Source: an uncultured Prevotellaceae bacterium
Lineage (GTDB): Bacteria; Bacteroidota; Bacteroidia; Bacteroidales; Bacteroidaceae
Reading direction: 5' to 3'
Assembly: GCA_947168395.1 (NCBI GenBank)
Contig: CAMVLT010000015.1
Location: 1 to 64,000, forward strand
Length of the DNA: 64,000 bases
The translations under genes and the position numbers were made by a program. The notes under the pieces are model-generated. The model was not told the DNA's origin and did no database searches. It saw only the letters and a list, made by a program, of their open reading frames with translations. Positions 49,549-57,222 of the stretch are shown piece after piece; positions within the stretch are counted from its first letter, which is position 1, and each line of letters starts with the position of its first letter.

Positions 49549-50657
49549 TTTAGCAAACTATAGAATGTCGGTTGATAATCCTTCTCCACCAACTCAGGAT
49601 GGAAGATGGCTACGAAGTCCTTCAGCAGCAGGTCGGGCTGCACAGGCGAAATCTCGTAATACGGTGCCTGCTTCATGTTGCAATAAATCACCTTCCGCTC
49701 TTTGTAAGCTTTGAAGAGTTCGTTGCGAGGCTCCGAGGCTTTCAATGCTTCGTATGAGAACTCGCCAGGATAGCTGTTTAGGATGCGCCAGTAGTCGGCA
49801 TTGGCAGCGAGCGAATACATCTTCTCAAACTCCAGGTCTTCGCCGGCAGTCTCTTCATCGTTAATCACATACTTGGCTCCGGCATCACGGAATATCTGAG
49901 CCAGATAGTTTTTGCCGCCCACAGCATGCCAGTTTCCGTAGTGCATCTCTCCACTCAGCACCGTCGGACGGTCTTCGGGTTTGAGGTTTGAAGTTTGGGC
50001 TTTGAGTTCCAGGTATCGGCTCTCTATACCTGCAAATATCTCGTTGGCTTCCTTCTCCTTTCCAATAAACATGCCCACGAACTTAATCCACTCGGCCTGT
50101 CCTAATGGGTCGAGTTCCTGATAGCCCAGATGGGGAACCAGTGTGATGCCCGTCTCACGGATGGCATCATAGCCGCCACGCTTCGAGGGCGAGATAAAGA
50201 TAACGTCGGGATTAGCCGCCAGCACCATCTCCGTATCGAAGTTGCCCTCCATACCTATCTTTACGATGCGTCCATCCTTCACCCGCTGCAGTATGTCGTC
50301 GTTAAAGAGGTTCTTCGTACCTGTCAGTCCCTTCACTACATCGTGTGCATCCAATATCGTAAAGTTCGAGAGCTGCAGCGATGTCATGCAGATGGTATTC
50401 TTAATGGGAACGCATACCTTGGTGTAGCCATCGGGAACAGCAGCATCGTCAGTAGCTACCAGTGCAAAGTGATAGTCTTTGCCCACATCCACCAGTCGCG
50501 CCCCTGCGCTGTCCTTCACCGTGTAGCCCGTGGCATATTTTGGCATTATCGCAACGTCTGTCTCCGCCTTACCTGTTGCAGCCGTTTTCCCCTTATTACT
50601 GCACGAATAACCCATGATTATACAAACGACAATCGTGTAAAAAGCTAATATCTTTTT
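49545..50657 (-). CDS. ABC transporter substrate-binding lipoprotein (BtuF/FepB type)
   Basis: 370 residues from MKKILAFYTIVVCIIMGYSCSN (lipidated Cys near 20). Family features: VCVPIKNTICMTSLQLSNFTILDAHDVVKGLTG, MVLAANPDVIFISPSKRGGYDAI near 155 and LSGEMHYGNWHAVGGKNYLAQIFRDAGAKY near 250. It delivers a cobamide or iron chelate to the permease downstream. Heptamer repeats encode LKAQTSNLKPE (49979-50006). No ATPase gene is adjacent. Confidence 0.85.
   Translation of the reverse strand, partial: KKILAFYTIVVCIIMGYSCSNKGKTAATGKAETDVAIMPKYATGYTVKDSAGARLVDVGKDYHFALVATDDAAVPDGYTKVCVPIKNTICMTSLQLSNFTILDAHDVVKGLTGTKNLFNDDILQRVKDGRIVKIGMEGNFDTEMVLAANPDVIFISPSKRGGYDAIRETGITLVPHLGYQELDPLGQAEWIKFVGMFIGKEKEANEIFAGIESRYLELKAQTSNLKPEDRPTVLSGEMHYGNWHAVGGKNYLAQIFRDAGAKYVINDEETAGEDLEFEKMYSLAANADYWRILNSYPGEFSYEALKASEPRNELFKAYKERKVIYCNMKQAPYYEISPVQPDLLLKDFVAIFHPELVEKDYQPTFYSLLK
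49979..50006 (-). repeat. Four period-7 repeats in the binding-protein gene
   Basis: Plus-strand units GTTTGAG, GTTTGAA, GTTTGGG, CTTTGAG at 49979, 49986, 49993 and 50000, all within coding sequence. Confidence 0.85.
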
Positions 50658-50698
50658 CATCTTGTTATTATTTTTGTCTGATTCCATGACTTTATTAT

Positions 50699-51478
50699 TT
50701 ATCCCATCACCACGTCGAGCACCATCATGAGTACAAAACCGACGGCGAAACCGATTGTACTGAGATTGCTATGCTGACCGCTGGACGCTTCGGGTATAAG
50801 TTCCTCAACAACGACGTAGAACATGGCTCCTGCTGCAAAGGCCAGCATATAAGGCAGGACAGGCATCAGCAACGAAGCCAACAGCAAAACGGCGATGGCT
50901 CCGACAGGTTCGACGGCACCGCTCAATGAGCCAATAACGAATGACTTCCATTTCGAATTGCCTGCTGCCCGCATCGGCATGGAGATGATGGCACCCTCAG
51001 GCACGTTCTGGATGGCAATACCCAAAGCTACGGCAACGGCACTGGCCAATGAGATATTCGAGGTACCATTCTCGGCTCCGGCAAAGACCACGCCCACAGC
51101 CATGCCTTCAGGCAGATTATGGATGGTGACCGCCATAGCAAGCATGGCAGTCCGTGAAAGCCGGGAATGGGGACCCTCCGGCTTGTCCGTGCCGATATGC
51201 AAGTGTGGTGTCAGTTCGTCAATCATCAGCAGGAATCCCATACCCAATAGGAATCCTACGGCAGCAGGCACAACAGACCATCGCCCACTGTCCGCCACCA
51301 TCTCCATTGAAGGAATCAGCAGCGACCATACCGATGCCGCCACCATCACACCCGACGCGAAACCCAACAACGTCTTTTGTAGTCGCACAGACATCTCATC
51401 CTTCATGAAAAGCACGAATGCCGAACCGAGCATCGTGCCCAGCAGTGGAATCAGTAATCCTATGATTAGTGTTGTCAT
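50699..51478 (-). CDS. ZIP family metal transporter (GufA type)
   Basis: 259 residues from MTTLIIGLLIPLLGTMLG, about eight membrane helices. The ZIP metal site is clear: TIHNLPEGMAVGV near 118 and AIQNVPEGAIISMPM near 160, with VVEELIPEAS near 230. It imports zinc or other divalent metals. The earlier ATG at 51496 lies inside the promoter box and is rejected. It sits between cbiJ-cbiD and the ABC genes. Confidence 0.93.
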   Translation of the reverse strand: MTTLIIGLLIPLLGTMLGSAFVLFMKDEMSVRLQKTLLGFASGVMVAASVWSLLIPSMEMVADSGRWSVVPAAVGFLLGMGFLLMIDELTPHLHIGTDKPEGPHSRLSRTAMLAMAVTIHNLPEGMAVGVVFAGAENGTSNISLASAVAVALGIAIQNVPEGAIISMPMRAAGNSKWKSFVIGSLSGAVEPVGAIAVLLLASLLMPVLPYMLAFAAGAMFYVVVEELIPEASSGQHSNLSTIGFAVGFVLMMVLDVVMG

Positions 51479-51482
51479 GCTG

Positions 51483-51490
51483 CAAAGGTA
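51483..51490 (-). promoter_or_regulatory. -7 promoter box for the ZIP transporter
   Basis: TACCTTTG on the minus strand, only four bases before the ATG at 51478, which would make the mRNA almost leaderless. Confidence 0.55.
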
Positions 51491-51535
51491 CAACATTTTT
51501 GTAAGAAACTGCTTGCTTTCACGTTATTTTATGAA

Positions 51536-53293
51536 TTATTTATAGATACGCCCCTCGTCGTCAATAAGCAGGATGGTGAGTTCGCCTTCGTGCAGGAGTG
51601 GATCGCAGTATTCGGCACAGTGTCGGATGACGGTACTGGCGAAGGCTTGACGTTTGTCCTCTGTCAGAAGGTCCCAGATTTCCCGGGCTAGCGTGATGTT
51701 GCTGATGTCGATGTCGCAGTTGGCTTCGTGGAGTAACTGATGGATGAAAGCCTTGTCCATCGTGGCCTTGCGGCTATGGGTATCCAGGTGCCCGTCGGCA
51801 AGCTTGACGGCTTTGCCCAGCATCATGCCGAGCGTTACTTTCATGATGCCAAGTTCGTGAGCCATCTTCAAAGTCTCGCCGATGTAGTTGCCGTATTCTA
51901 CAAATGCCTGTTGGGGTAGGGTAGGGTAAAGAGCCTTCACGAAACGCTCGCTCTTGCCGCCGCTGTTGATGACCACACGCTCAGCTCCAGAAGCTTTTGC
52001 CACTGTCATGCACTTGCGGATGCTGTTGATAAATGCCTCTTCCGAGAAAGGCTTGACGATGCCGGATACACCGATAATCGAGATGCCGCCCTCGATGCCG
52101 AGACGCGGATTGAACGTGCGACGGGCAATGTCAGCGCCTTGGGGAACAGAGATGCTCACCCTCAACCCTTCCCCAATGGAGGGGAGCTTAGAGTCCATGA
52201 GGAGTGGCATGAGGTTCTTCTCTATCATCTCGCGGGGACTGCGGTTGATAGCTGGCTCCCCCGGCGGATAATCGAATCCGGGAAGGGTGAATCGACCAAT
52301 CCCCTCGCCCCCTTCAATGGTAATTACGTTCCCCTCGCCAGTAGGAGAGGGGTTAGGGGTGAGGCTTACCCTTACCTCGATACCGTTGGTCACATCAGGG
52401 TCGTCGCCAGCCTCCTTAATGCAGTAGGCATACCCCTCGCCATAGCCAACGGCTACGCTGATGGTTTCGCCATTGGGCAGGATGACTGGCACCTCCTCTG
52501 GTGTCTCGTTCTTCAGCAGTCTTATCGTCGCCGCCACAGCTGCTGCCGTCGCACAGGTGCCCGTCGTCAGTCCGCTGTGTAGGGGATAGAACTCAGGCAA
52601 CATCCTCTCTACTGCCCGCCGCAATCCGTAAGGGCCATTGACACAGTGTAAAAAAGACAATTCTGGACGCCTTATTACGATGATACGCATACCCTTTTCT
52701 TTCGCTTCAGCTATTTTCTCGCTGAATCCGCCCGATTCGCCGCTCTCCTTCATGAGTATTGCGTCGGCCTCGGCCGTCTGCGGATAGAAGCACAGCTGGT
52801 TGTCGGTCGCTCCCTGCAGGTGTGCCAAAGCGATAGACGATTCTCGGTTCAAGATGCGATAGACAACCTTCACTCCTTGCTCTTCTATCCACTTCAGACG
52901 ACCAATGCTCTGCACCCCCGTTGTCGCTAACAGCGTGCGGATGTCGGTGGGCACTTGCGAATAGTCGTCAATCCATTCGATGTCTGGATTCCTTGGCGGA
53001 TAGATGCGGTCATAACGGACAACAGGAATGTGCAGCGATTCAGAGACCTGGGCAATCGTCTGGTGCAGTTGGACTGCGAAGGGGTGGGCAGCATCAACCA
53101 TCAGACGGATGCCGTGCTCACGACAGAACGTCAGCATCGCATCGCCGTCCATTGCTCCGTCCAAACGTATGCCATGATGCAGGGTGATGTCCTGTTCGCC
53201 CATCTTTGTGCTGTAGAAAAATACATTGCCTGCCTCTTCCAGCACTTCCACCGCCTTACGGCCCTCGGTTGTTCCTCCAAATACGAGTATCAT
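51536..53293 (-). CDS. cbiD: Fused precorrin-6A reductase / cobalt-precorrin-5B C1-methyltransferase (CbiJ-CbiD)
   Basis: 585 residues from MILVFGGTTEGRKAVEVLEE. The first 235 residues are CbiJ/CobK-like (GGTTEGR, VDAAHPFAVQLHQTIAQ, GVQSIGRLKWIEE), the NAD(P)H-dependent reductase. LHSGLTTGTCATAAAVAATIRLL then starts a full CbiD domain, which transfers a methyl group to C1 of cobalt-precorrin-5B. CbiD includes VVINSGGKSERFVKALYP near 440. Two GC-rich palindromic elements are read in frame. The rest of the cobalamin pathway is not in the window. Confidence 0.93.
   Translation of the reverse strand: MILVFGGTTEGRKAVEVLEEAGNVFFYSTKMGEQDITLHHGIRLDGAMDGDAMLTFCREHGIRLMVDAAHPFAVQLHQTIAQVSESLHIPVVRYDRIYPPRNPDIEWIDDYSQVPTDIRTLLATTGVQSIGRLKWIEEQGVKVVYRILNRESSIALAHLQGATDNQLCFYPQTAEADAILMKESGESGGFSEKIAEAKEKGMRIIVIRRPELSFLHCVNGPYGLRRAVERMLPEFYPLHSGLTTGTCATAAAVAATIRLLKNETPEEVPVILPNGETISVAVGYGEGYAYCIKEAGDDPDVTNGIEVRVSLTPNPSPTGEGNVITIEGGEGIGRFTLPGFDYPPGEPAINRSPREMIEKNLMPLLMDSKLPSIGEGLRVSISVPQGADIARRTFNPRLGIEGGISIIGVSGIVKPFSEEAFINSIRKCMTVAKASGAERVVINSGGKSERFVKALYPTLPQQAFVEYGNYIGETLKMAHELGIMKVTLGMMLGKAVKLADGHLDTHSRKATMDKAFIHQLLHEANCDIDISNITLAREIWDLLTEDKRQAFASTVIRHCAEYCDPLLHEGELTILLIDDEGRIYK
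52155..52187 (-). repeat. GC-rich palindromic element in cbiD (1)
   Basis: CTCACCCTCAACCC then TTCCCC-AAT-GGAGGGGA; read in frame as KLPSIGEGLRVS. Confidence 0.75.
52331..52366 (-). repeat. GC-rich palindromic element in cbiD (2)
   Basis: CCCCTCGCC...GGAGAGGGG then TTAGGGGTGAGGCT; read in frame as SLTPNPSPTGEG, the best-formed copy in the window. Confidence 0.85.
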
Positions 53294-53317
53294 TTCTGAT
53301 ATAACTGCTTTTTGGTG

Positions 53318-53325
53318 CAAAAGTA
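53318..53325 (-). promoter_or_regulatory. -7 promoter box for cbiJ-cbiD
   Basis: TACTTTTG on the minus strand, 24 bases before the ATG at 53293. A second candidate TATCTTTG lies at 53346-53353. Confidence 0.5.
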
Positions 53326-53368
53326 AGCATTTTCCTGCTTAACAACAAAGATAATACGAAAAAAGTTG

Positions 53369-53376
53369 TACCTTTG
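53369..53376 (+). promoter_or_regulatory. -7 promoter box for the FecI-like cassette
   Basis: TACCTTTG, 52 bases before the sigma ATG at 53429; a housekeeping-type promoter, unlike the ECF-type motifs of cassettes A and C-E. Confidence 0.55.
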
Positions 53377-53428
53377 CTTAGGAAAATGGAGTGTTCGATT
53401 GTATTAAGGGAAAAGACTGCAAAAACAG

Positions 53429-53929
53429 ATGACAGACAAACGTGAATTTGAAAAGGTTTTTAGGCATCATTACGATGGGATGTTCCGACTTGCCAGGAAG
53501 ATGCTGAACGATGACGCTGAAAGCAAGGATGTGGTGAGCGACGTGTTCGCCAATCTGCTGAAAAGCAACACCGACTTGAAGTCGGATACGCTCCAGGCCT
53601 TTCTGCTGACAAGTGTTCGCAATCGCTGCATCAATCTGCTCGTACACAAACAGAAACAACAGCAGATGCAGAAGGCCGTCGTGGTAGAGATGATTACGCC
53701 CGAACAGACAGCGGAACACGAGCAGCTGCAGCTGCTTCACCGCTACATCGACTCTCGCCTGCCTAAACTCTCGCAGCAGATACTCCGTCTGCGCTATCAG
53801 CAGGGGCTGAAGTACCGCGAGATAGCCCAAGTGCTACAAGTCAGCGAAGTTACCGTTCACAACCATTTGTCGCAGTCACTCAAGCAATTAAAGGATCATT
53901 TTAAATCATTAGGTTATGGAATCAAATGA
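53429..53929 (+). CDS. FecI-like ECF sigma factor
   Basis: 166 residues. Region 2: FEKVFRHHYDGMFRLARKMLNDDAESKDVVSDVFANLL; region 4: LPKLSQQILRLRYQQGLKYREIAQVLQVSEVTVHNHLSQSLKQLKDHF. The HxxYDxMFRLA start and NHLSQSLKQL end are typical of the Bacteroidota FecI-like sigma factors that control TonB-dependent receptors. It overlaps the next gene by 14 bases. Confidence 0.93.
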   Translation: MTDKREFEKVFRHHYDGMFRLARKMLNDDAESKDVVSDVFANLLKSNTDLKSDTLQAFLLTSVRNRCINLLVHKQKQQQMQKAVVVEMITPEQTAEHEQLQLLHRYIDSRLPKLSQQILRLRYQQGLKYREIAQVLQVSEVTVHNHLSQSLKQLKDHFKSLGYGIK

Positions 53930-54482
53930 CAAACTGGAACAGCTCCTACAGCAGATGTATGCCCAAGAATCCCTCCACGATGACGATATAGACACATCGG
54001 ACATCATCGATGAGGCGTGGACGAAGTTTGAGGCAGAACACTTTGGAGGTGAGAGGTCAGCGGTCAGGGGCAAACGTTTACCTTTCCTCAAGATTGCCGC
54101 CCTGTTTATCGGTGTGCTGATACTCTCAGGTATTACTTACGCTGCCGTACAGATAATCGGCAACAATTCGCAGGCAACTCAGCAACAAGCTACAGAAACA
54201 ATCGTGAGCAGTAAGTCTCAGAAGGTCAGTCACGAACTTGCTGAGCAGGACAGCACCCTGACTAAGCCCGTTGTCTACGAAGATGCAGAATTGGCAGTCA
54301 TCCTGAACGATATGGCAACTTTCTATCAGATGGAATACGTTTGCAAGCGAGAGGACACCAAGCATATACGCCTCTATTTCACGTGGGACAAGAAACAAGA
54401 CATAGACGACATCATCAATACGTTCAACAAGTTCGAACGCATTCACATCACTCGCGACAATAAGAAACTGATTGTGGAATAA
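53916..54482 (+). CDS. Short FecR-like anti-sigma protein
   Basis: 188 residues: acidic cytosolic N-terminus (about 1-55), one membrane helix (IAALFIGVLILSGITYAAVQII), a Gln/Thr-rich linker and a C-terminal domain (ELAVILNDMATFYQMEYVCKREDTKHIRLYFTWDKKQDIDDIINTFNKFERIHITRDNKKLIVE). That last domain resembles the STN-like DUF4974 end of Bacteroidota FecR proteins; the central FecR domain is missing. It probably relays a signal from the outer-membrane protein downstream to the sigma factor. Confidence 0.7.
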   Translation: MESNDKLEQLLQQMYAQESLHDDDIDTSDIIDEAWTKFEAEHFGGERSAVRGKRLPFLKIAALFIGVLILSGITYAAVQIIGNNSQATQQQATETIVSSKSQKVSHELAEQDSTLTKPVVYEDAELAVILNDMATFYQMEYVCKREDTKHIRLYFTWDKKQDIDDIINTFNKFERIHITRDNKKLIVE

Positions 54483-54501
54483 CCCCCAAACCATCACCAT
54501 T

Positions 54502-57042
54502 ATGAAAAAGTATATATTCACAGCCTGGCTCTGTGTACTGGCCTTGTGTGCCCAGGCACAGCTGATAACCCGCCAATATCAGAACGAGTCACTCTCGAAA
54601 GTGCTCGCTGACCTGAACGCCGCCACTACCGACTATACCATCTATTTCATCTACGACGAACTGGAGGACTTTACCGTTACCAGCCATTTCGTCGACCTGC
54701 CTGTCAACGAGGCCATCCGTGAGGTCATCGGCTTCTATCCGATGAAGGTGACATACGACGGCACAAAAATCTTCATTGAGTGTACTCAGAAGGAGGACAC
54801 CAAGGTGATAGGCCATGTGGTGGATGAAAGCGGCAATCCTATAGAGTTCGCCAACATCTCGCTACACAACGGCGGGTTTATCAACGGTGGCGTGAGCAAC
54901 GGGAATGGCGACTTCGTGATTCCCTGTAAAGCCCAGCGCATCACCCTGAATGTGTCGTATATCGGCTATAAGACCGTTACCCGGAATGTCAGCGTGGGCA
55001 ACATCGGCACCATCACCTTGCAGCCTGAGGCCTATATGATAAAAGGTGTCGAGGTGAAGGGTGAAATTCCGCAGTACAAGATGGTCAATGGCGGCATGAC
55101 GGTAGATGTGCAGCACTCACTGCTTCACGACATCGGCAATGCCGACGACCTGCTGTCGATGATTCCGCTGGTTCAGGCCAGAGATGGTAAGTTTGAGGTG
55201 CTGGCCAAGGGCGAGCCCGAAATCTATATCAACAATAAGAAGGTACGCAACATGGCCGACCTGAAACAGCTGAAGTCTACAGACATCAAGAGCGTAGATG
55301 TGATTACTGCTCCCGGTGCCCGATACAATGCCGAGGTGAACGCCGTCATCCGCATCAGGACGCTGAAGCCCCAGGGCGACGGACTGAGCCTGATGGCTAC
55401 CAGTCAGACATGGCGCAACAACCATTGGAACAACTACGACGACCTGACGCTGAAGTATCGCACGGGCGGACTGGAGGCCTTTGTCAACGTAGCCTTCGAC
55501 TGGGAGCACTACAGCAATGACCAGGACTTGGAGCAGGAGCTGCACATCAGCAAGGATATGTTCGACATCTGTGCCGACCTGCCCTTGCGTAGCCGGTGGG
55601 CGATGTTCCAGTATAAGGCTGGCTTGAGTTATGATTTCAGCACCGACCATTCGGCAGGCTTGAGCTTCTCGTCGCAAAAGAGTCTTTTCGAGCACATGAC
55701 GAATGCCATGAATCAGCACTATCGGAAAAACGGGGCCTTTTATGGCGACATCGTTCTGGAGACGGATATCGATGGACTCGACAGGCCAGTTTGGGAACTC
55801 AATACATACTATATTGGAAAGGTAGGAAAACTTGGTATCGACCTGAATGCCACCTTACTGCGACGCGAATCGGAGGACCAGCTTAATCAGCAGGAATACA
55901 GTCAGGAACTGGGCGACCGCCCTATCACTACCGTCAGCAAAGAGAAGAACACGATGGCAGCAGGTAAGCTGATACTGACCTATCCCGTCTGGAAGGGTGA
56001 ATTGAGTGCCGGATCGGAGGCCACGTCTACCCAGAGCCACGGTAACAACTACAACCAGGAGAACATCATACCCGAAGCCGACAACGAGATGAAGGAAAAG
56101 AATATAGCCGGCTTTGCCGAGTACGAGTTGCAACTGGGCCAGTGGCACTTGAATGCCGGATTGCGCTACGAGCATGTGAGCACCGATTACAGTTCGTTCG
56201 GCGTCTGGCAGTCAGAACCCAGCCGCACCTACAACGACTGGTTCCCCAACCTCTCGGCAGCCTGGCAGCAAGGCAAGTGGGGCGCGCAACTGAGCTACAG
56301 CAAGCGCATCACCCGTCCGCCCTACAATATGCTGAGCTCGATTATCGTGTACGACAGCCGTATGCTCTATGAGGGCGGTAACCCGCTGCTGCGTCCTTCG
56401 GTACGTCAGAGCATCGACCTGAACCTGACCTATTCGTGGCTAACCTTTGTAACGGGATTTACCCGCGAGAACGACTTCTATACCCATGTCGGCCAGGTGT
56501 ATGACGAGGAGAACGAGATAGGAATCTTCAGGCCAGCCAACTTCGACCACCAGGATCGTGTATATGCCACCCTCGTAGCCTCGCCAAAGTTAGGCTTCTG
56601 GCAACCCACCGCAACGCTGCACTACTATCAGCAGATGTTCGATGCCGAGGCTTACGGTGCACCTGAGAGACTGAACAAACCCGAGTTCAGTTTCGACCTG
56701 AAGAGTTGGTTCGTCATCAATCCCACAACGAAAGCACTGATACAAGCCAGCTATACGGGTAGCAACCACTGGGGATTCATGTATCGCAACAGCAACTTCA
56801 TCATGAATGCCCGCGTGCAAAAATCCTTCTTGGAGGGACGCCTGAATGCAACGCTTTATGCCAACGACATCTTCCGCACGGCCAGATCAAAGGCGACCAC
56901 CTACTATGCCATCGGCAAGACGGGACAGGACGTCTACAACTATACGCAGCAGGTCGGTATTACCCTGAGCTACAACTTCAACGTCACTGGTTCGAAGTAT
57001 CGCGGAACTGGTGCTGGTAACGACGAAAAGAGCCGACTGTAA
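54502..57042 (+). CDS. TonB-receptor-like outer membrane protein with STN domain
   Basis: 846 residues from MKKYIFTAWLCVLALCAQAQ (signal peptide). An STN-type domain (LSKVLADLNAATTDYTIYFIYDELEDFTVTSHFVDLPVNEAI, about 25-95), a carboxypeptidase-regulatory-like domain (VIGHVVDESGNPIEFANISLHNGGF, about 105-190), a plug-like part (YKMVNGGMTVDVQHSLLHDIGNADDLLSMIPLV) and a C-terminal barrel follow. It matches the signalling barrels that work with FecI/FecR. The ligand is unknown. A hairpin terminator follows. Confidence 0.85.
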   Translation: MKKYIFTAWLCVLALCAQAQLITRQYQNESLSKVLADLNAATTDYTIYFIYDELEDFTVTSHFVDLPVNEAIREVIGFYPMKVTYDGTKIFIECTQKEDTKVIGHVVDESGNPIEFANISLHNGGFINGGVSNGNGDFVIPCKAQRITLNVSYIGYKTVTRNVSVGNIGTITLQPEAYMIKGVEVKGEIPQYKMVNGGMTVDVQHSLLHDIGNADDLLSMIPLVQARDGKFEVLAKGEPEIYINNKKVRNMADLKQLKSTDIKSVDVITAPGARYNAEVNAVIRIRTLKPQGDGLSLMATSQTWRNNHWNNYDDLTLKYRTGGLEAFVNVAFDWEHYSNDQDLEQELHISKDMFDICADLPLRSRWAMFQYKAGLSYDFSTDHSAGLSFSSQKSLFEHMTNAMNQHYRKNGAFYGDIVLETDIDGLDRPVWELNTYYIGKVGKLGIDLNATLLRRESEDQLNQQEYSQELGDRPITTVSKEKNTMAAGKLILTYPVWKGELSAGSEATSTQSHGNNYNQENIIPEADNEMKEKNIAGFAEYELQLGQWHLNAGLRYEHVSTDYSSFGVWQSEPSRTYNDWFPNLSAAWQQGKWGAQLSYSKRITRPPYNMLSSIIVYDSRMLYEGGNPLLRPSVRQSIDLNLTYSWLTFVTGFTRENDFYTHVGQVYDEENEIGIFRPANFDHQDRVYATLVASPKLGFWQPTATLHYYQQMFDAEAYGAPERLNKPEFSFDLKSWFVINPTTKALIQASYTGSNHWGFMYRNSNFIMNARVQKSFLEGRLNATLYANDIFRTARSKATTYYAIGKTGQDVYNYTQQVGITLSYNFNVTGSKYRGTGAGNDEKSRL

Positions 57043-57082
57043 AGGTCAGTTCGGCTCCTCGTCGTGAAACTTTCCATAGGGT

Positions 57083-57117
57083 ATCAGGGGGTGCTTTTTG
57101 CAATCCCCTGATTTTTA
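57083..57117 (+). terminator. Terminator of the FecI-like cassette
   Basis: ATCAGGGG/CCCCTGAT arms followed by TTTTTA, 41 bases after the stop at 57042. Confidence 0.75.
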
Positions 57118-57186
57118 GTATCTTATCCATTTTGCTTATTCGCATATTTTCCATAGGCAACTGATACAACATTACGAAAAATGTCG

Positions 57187-57194
57187 TATCTTTG
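57187..57194 (+). promoter_or_regulatory. -7 promoter box for the TPR-HTH regulator
   Basis: TATCTTTG, 28 bases before the ATG at 57223; the in-frame ATG at 57181 would precede the transcript. Confidence 0.65.
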
Positions 57195-57222
57195 CACCCA
57201 GTTAGGAACAACAACTATGTTT

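Larger units (their letters stand above)
57071..57199 (+). promoter_or_regulatory. Upstream region shared with the BspA-like gene (copy 1)
   Basis: Colinear with 61005-61133 without any indel. Both carry TTTCCATAGG twice, 77 bases apart, and the same end from the second TTTCCATAGG through TATCTTTGCACC. Confidence 0.75.

Noticed and set aside
53294..53428. Cobalamin riboswitch before cbiJ-cbiD
   Set aside because: The 135-bp divergent region only shows promoter boxes; it is too short and lacks the conserved B12-box type sequence.
57181..57222. Upstream start for the TPR-HTH regulator
   Set aside because: The ATG at 57181 lies before the -7 box at 57187-57194, so it cannot be in the transcript from that promoter.
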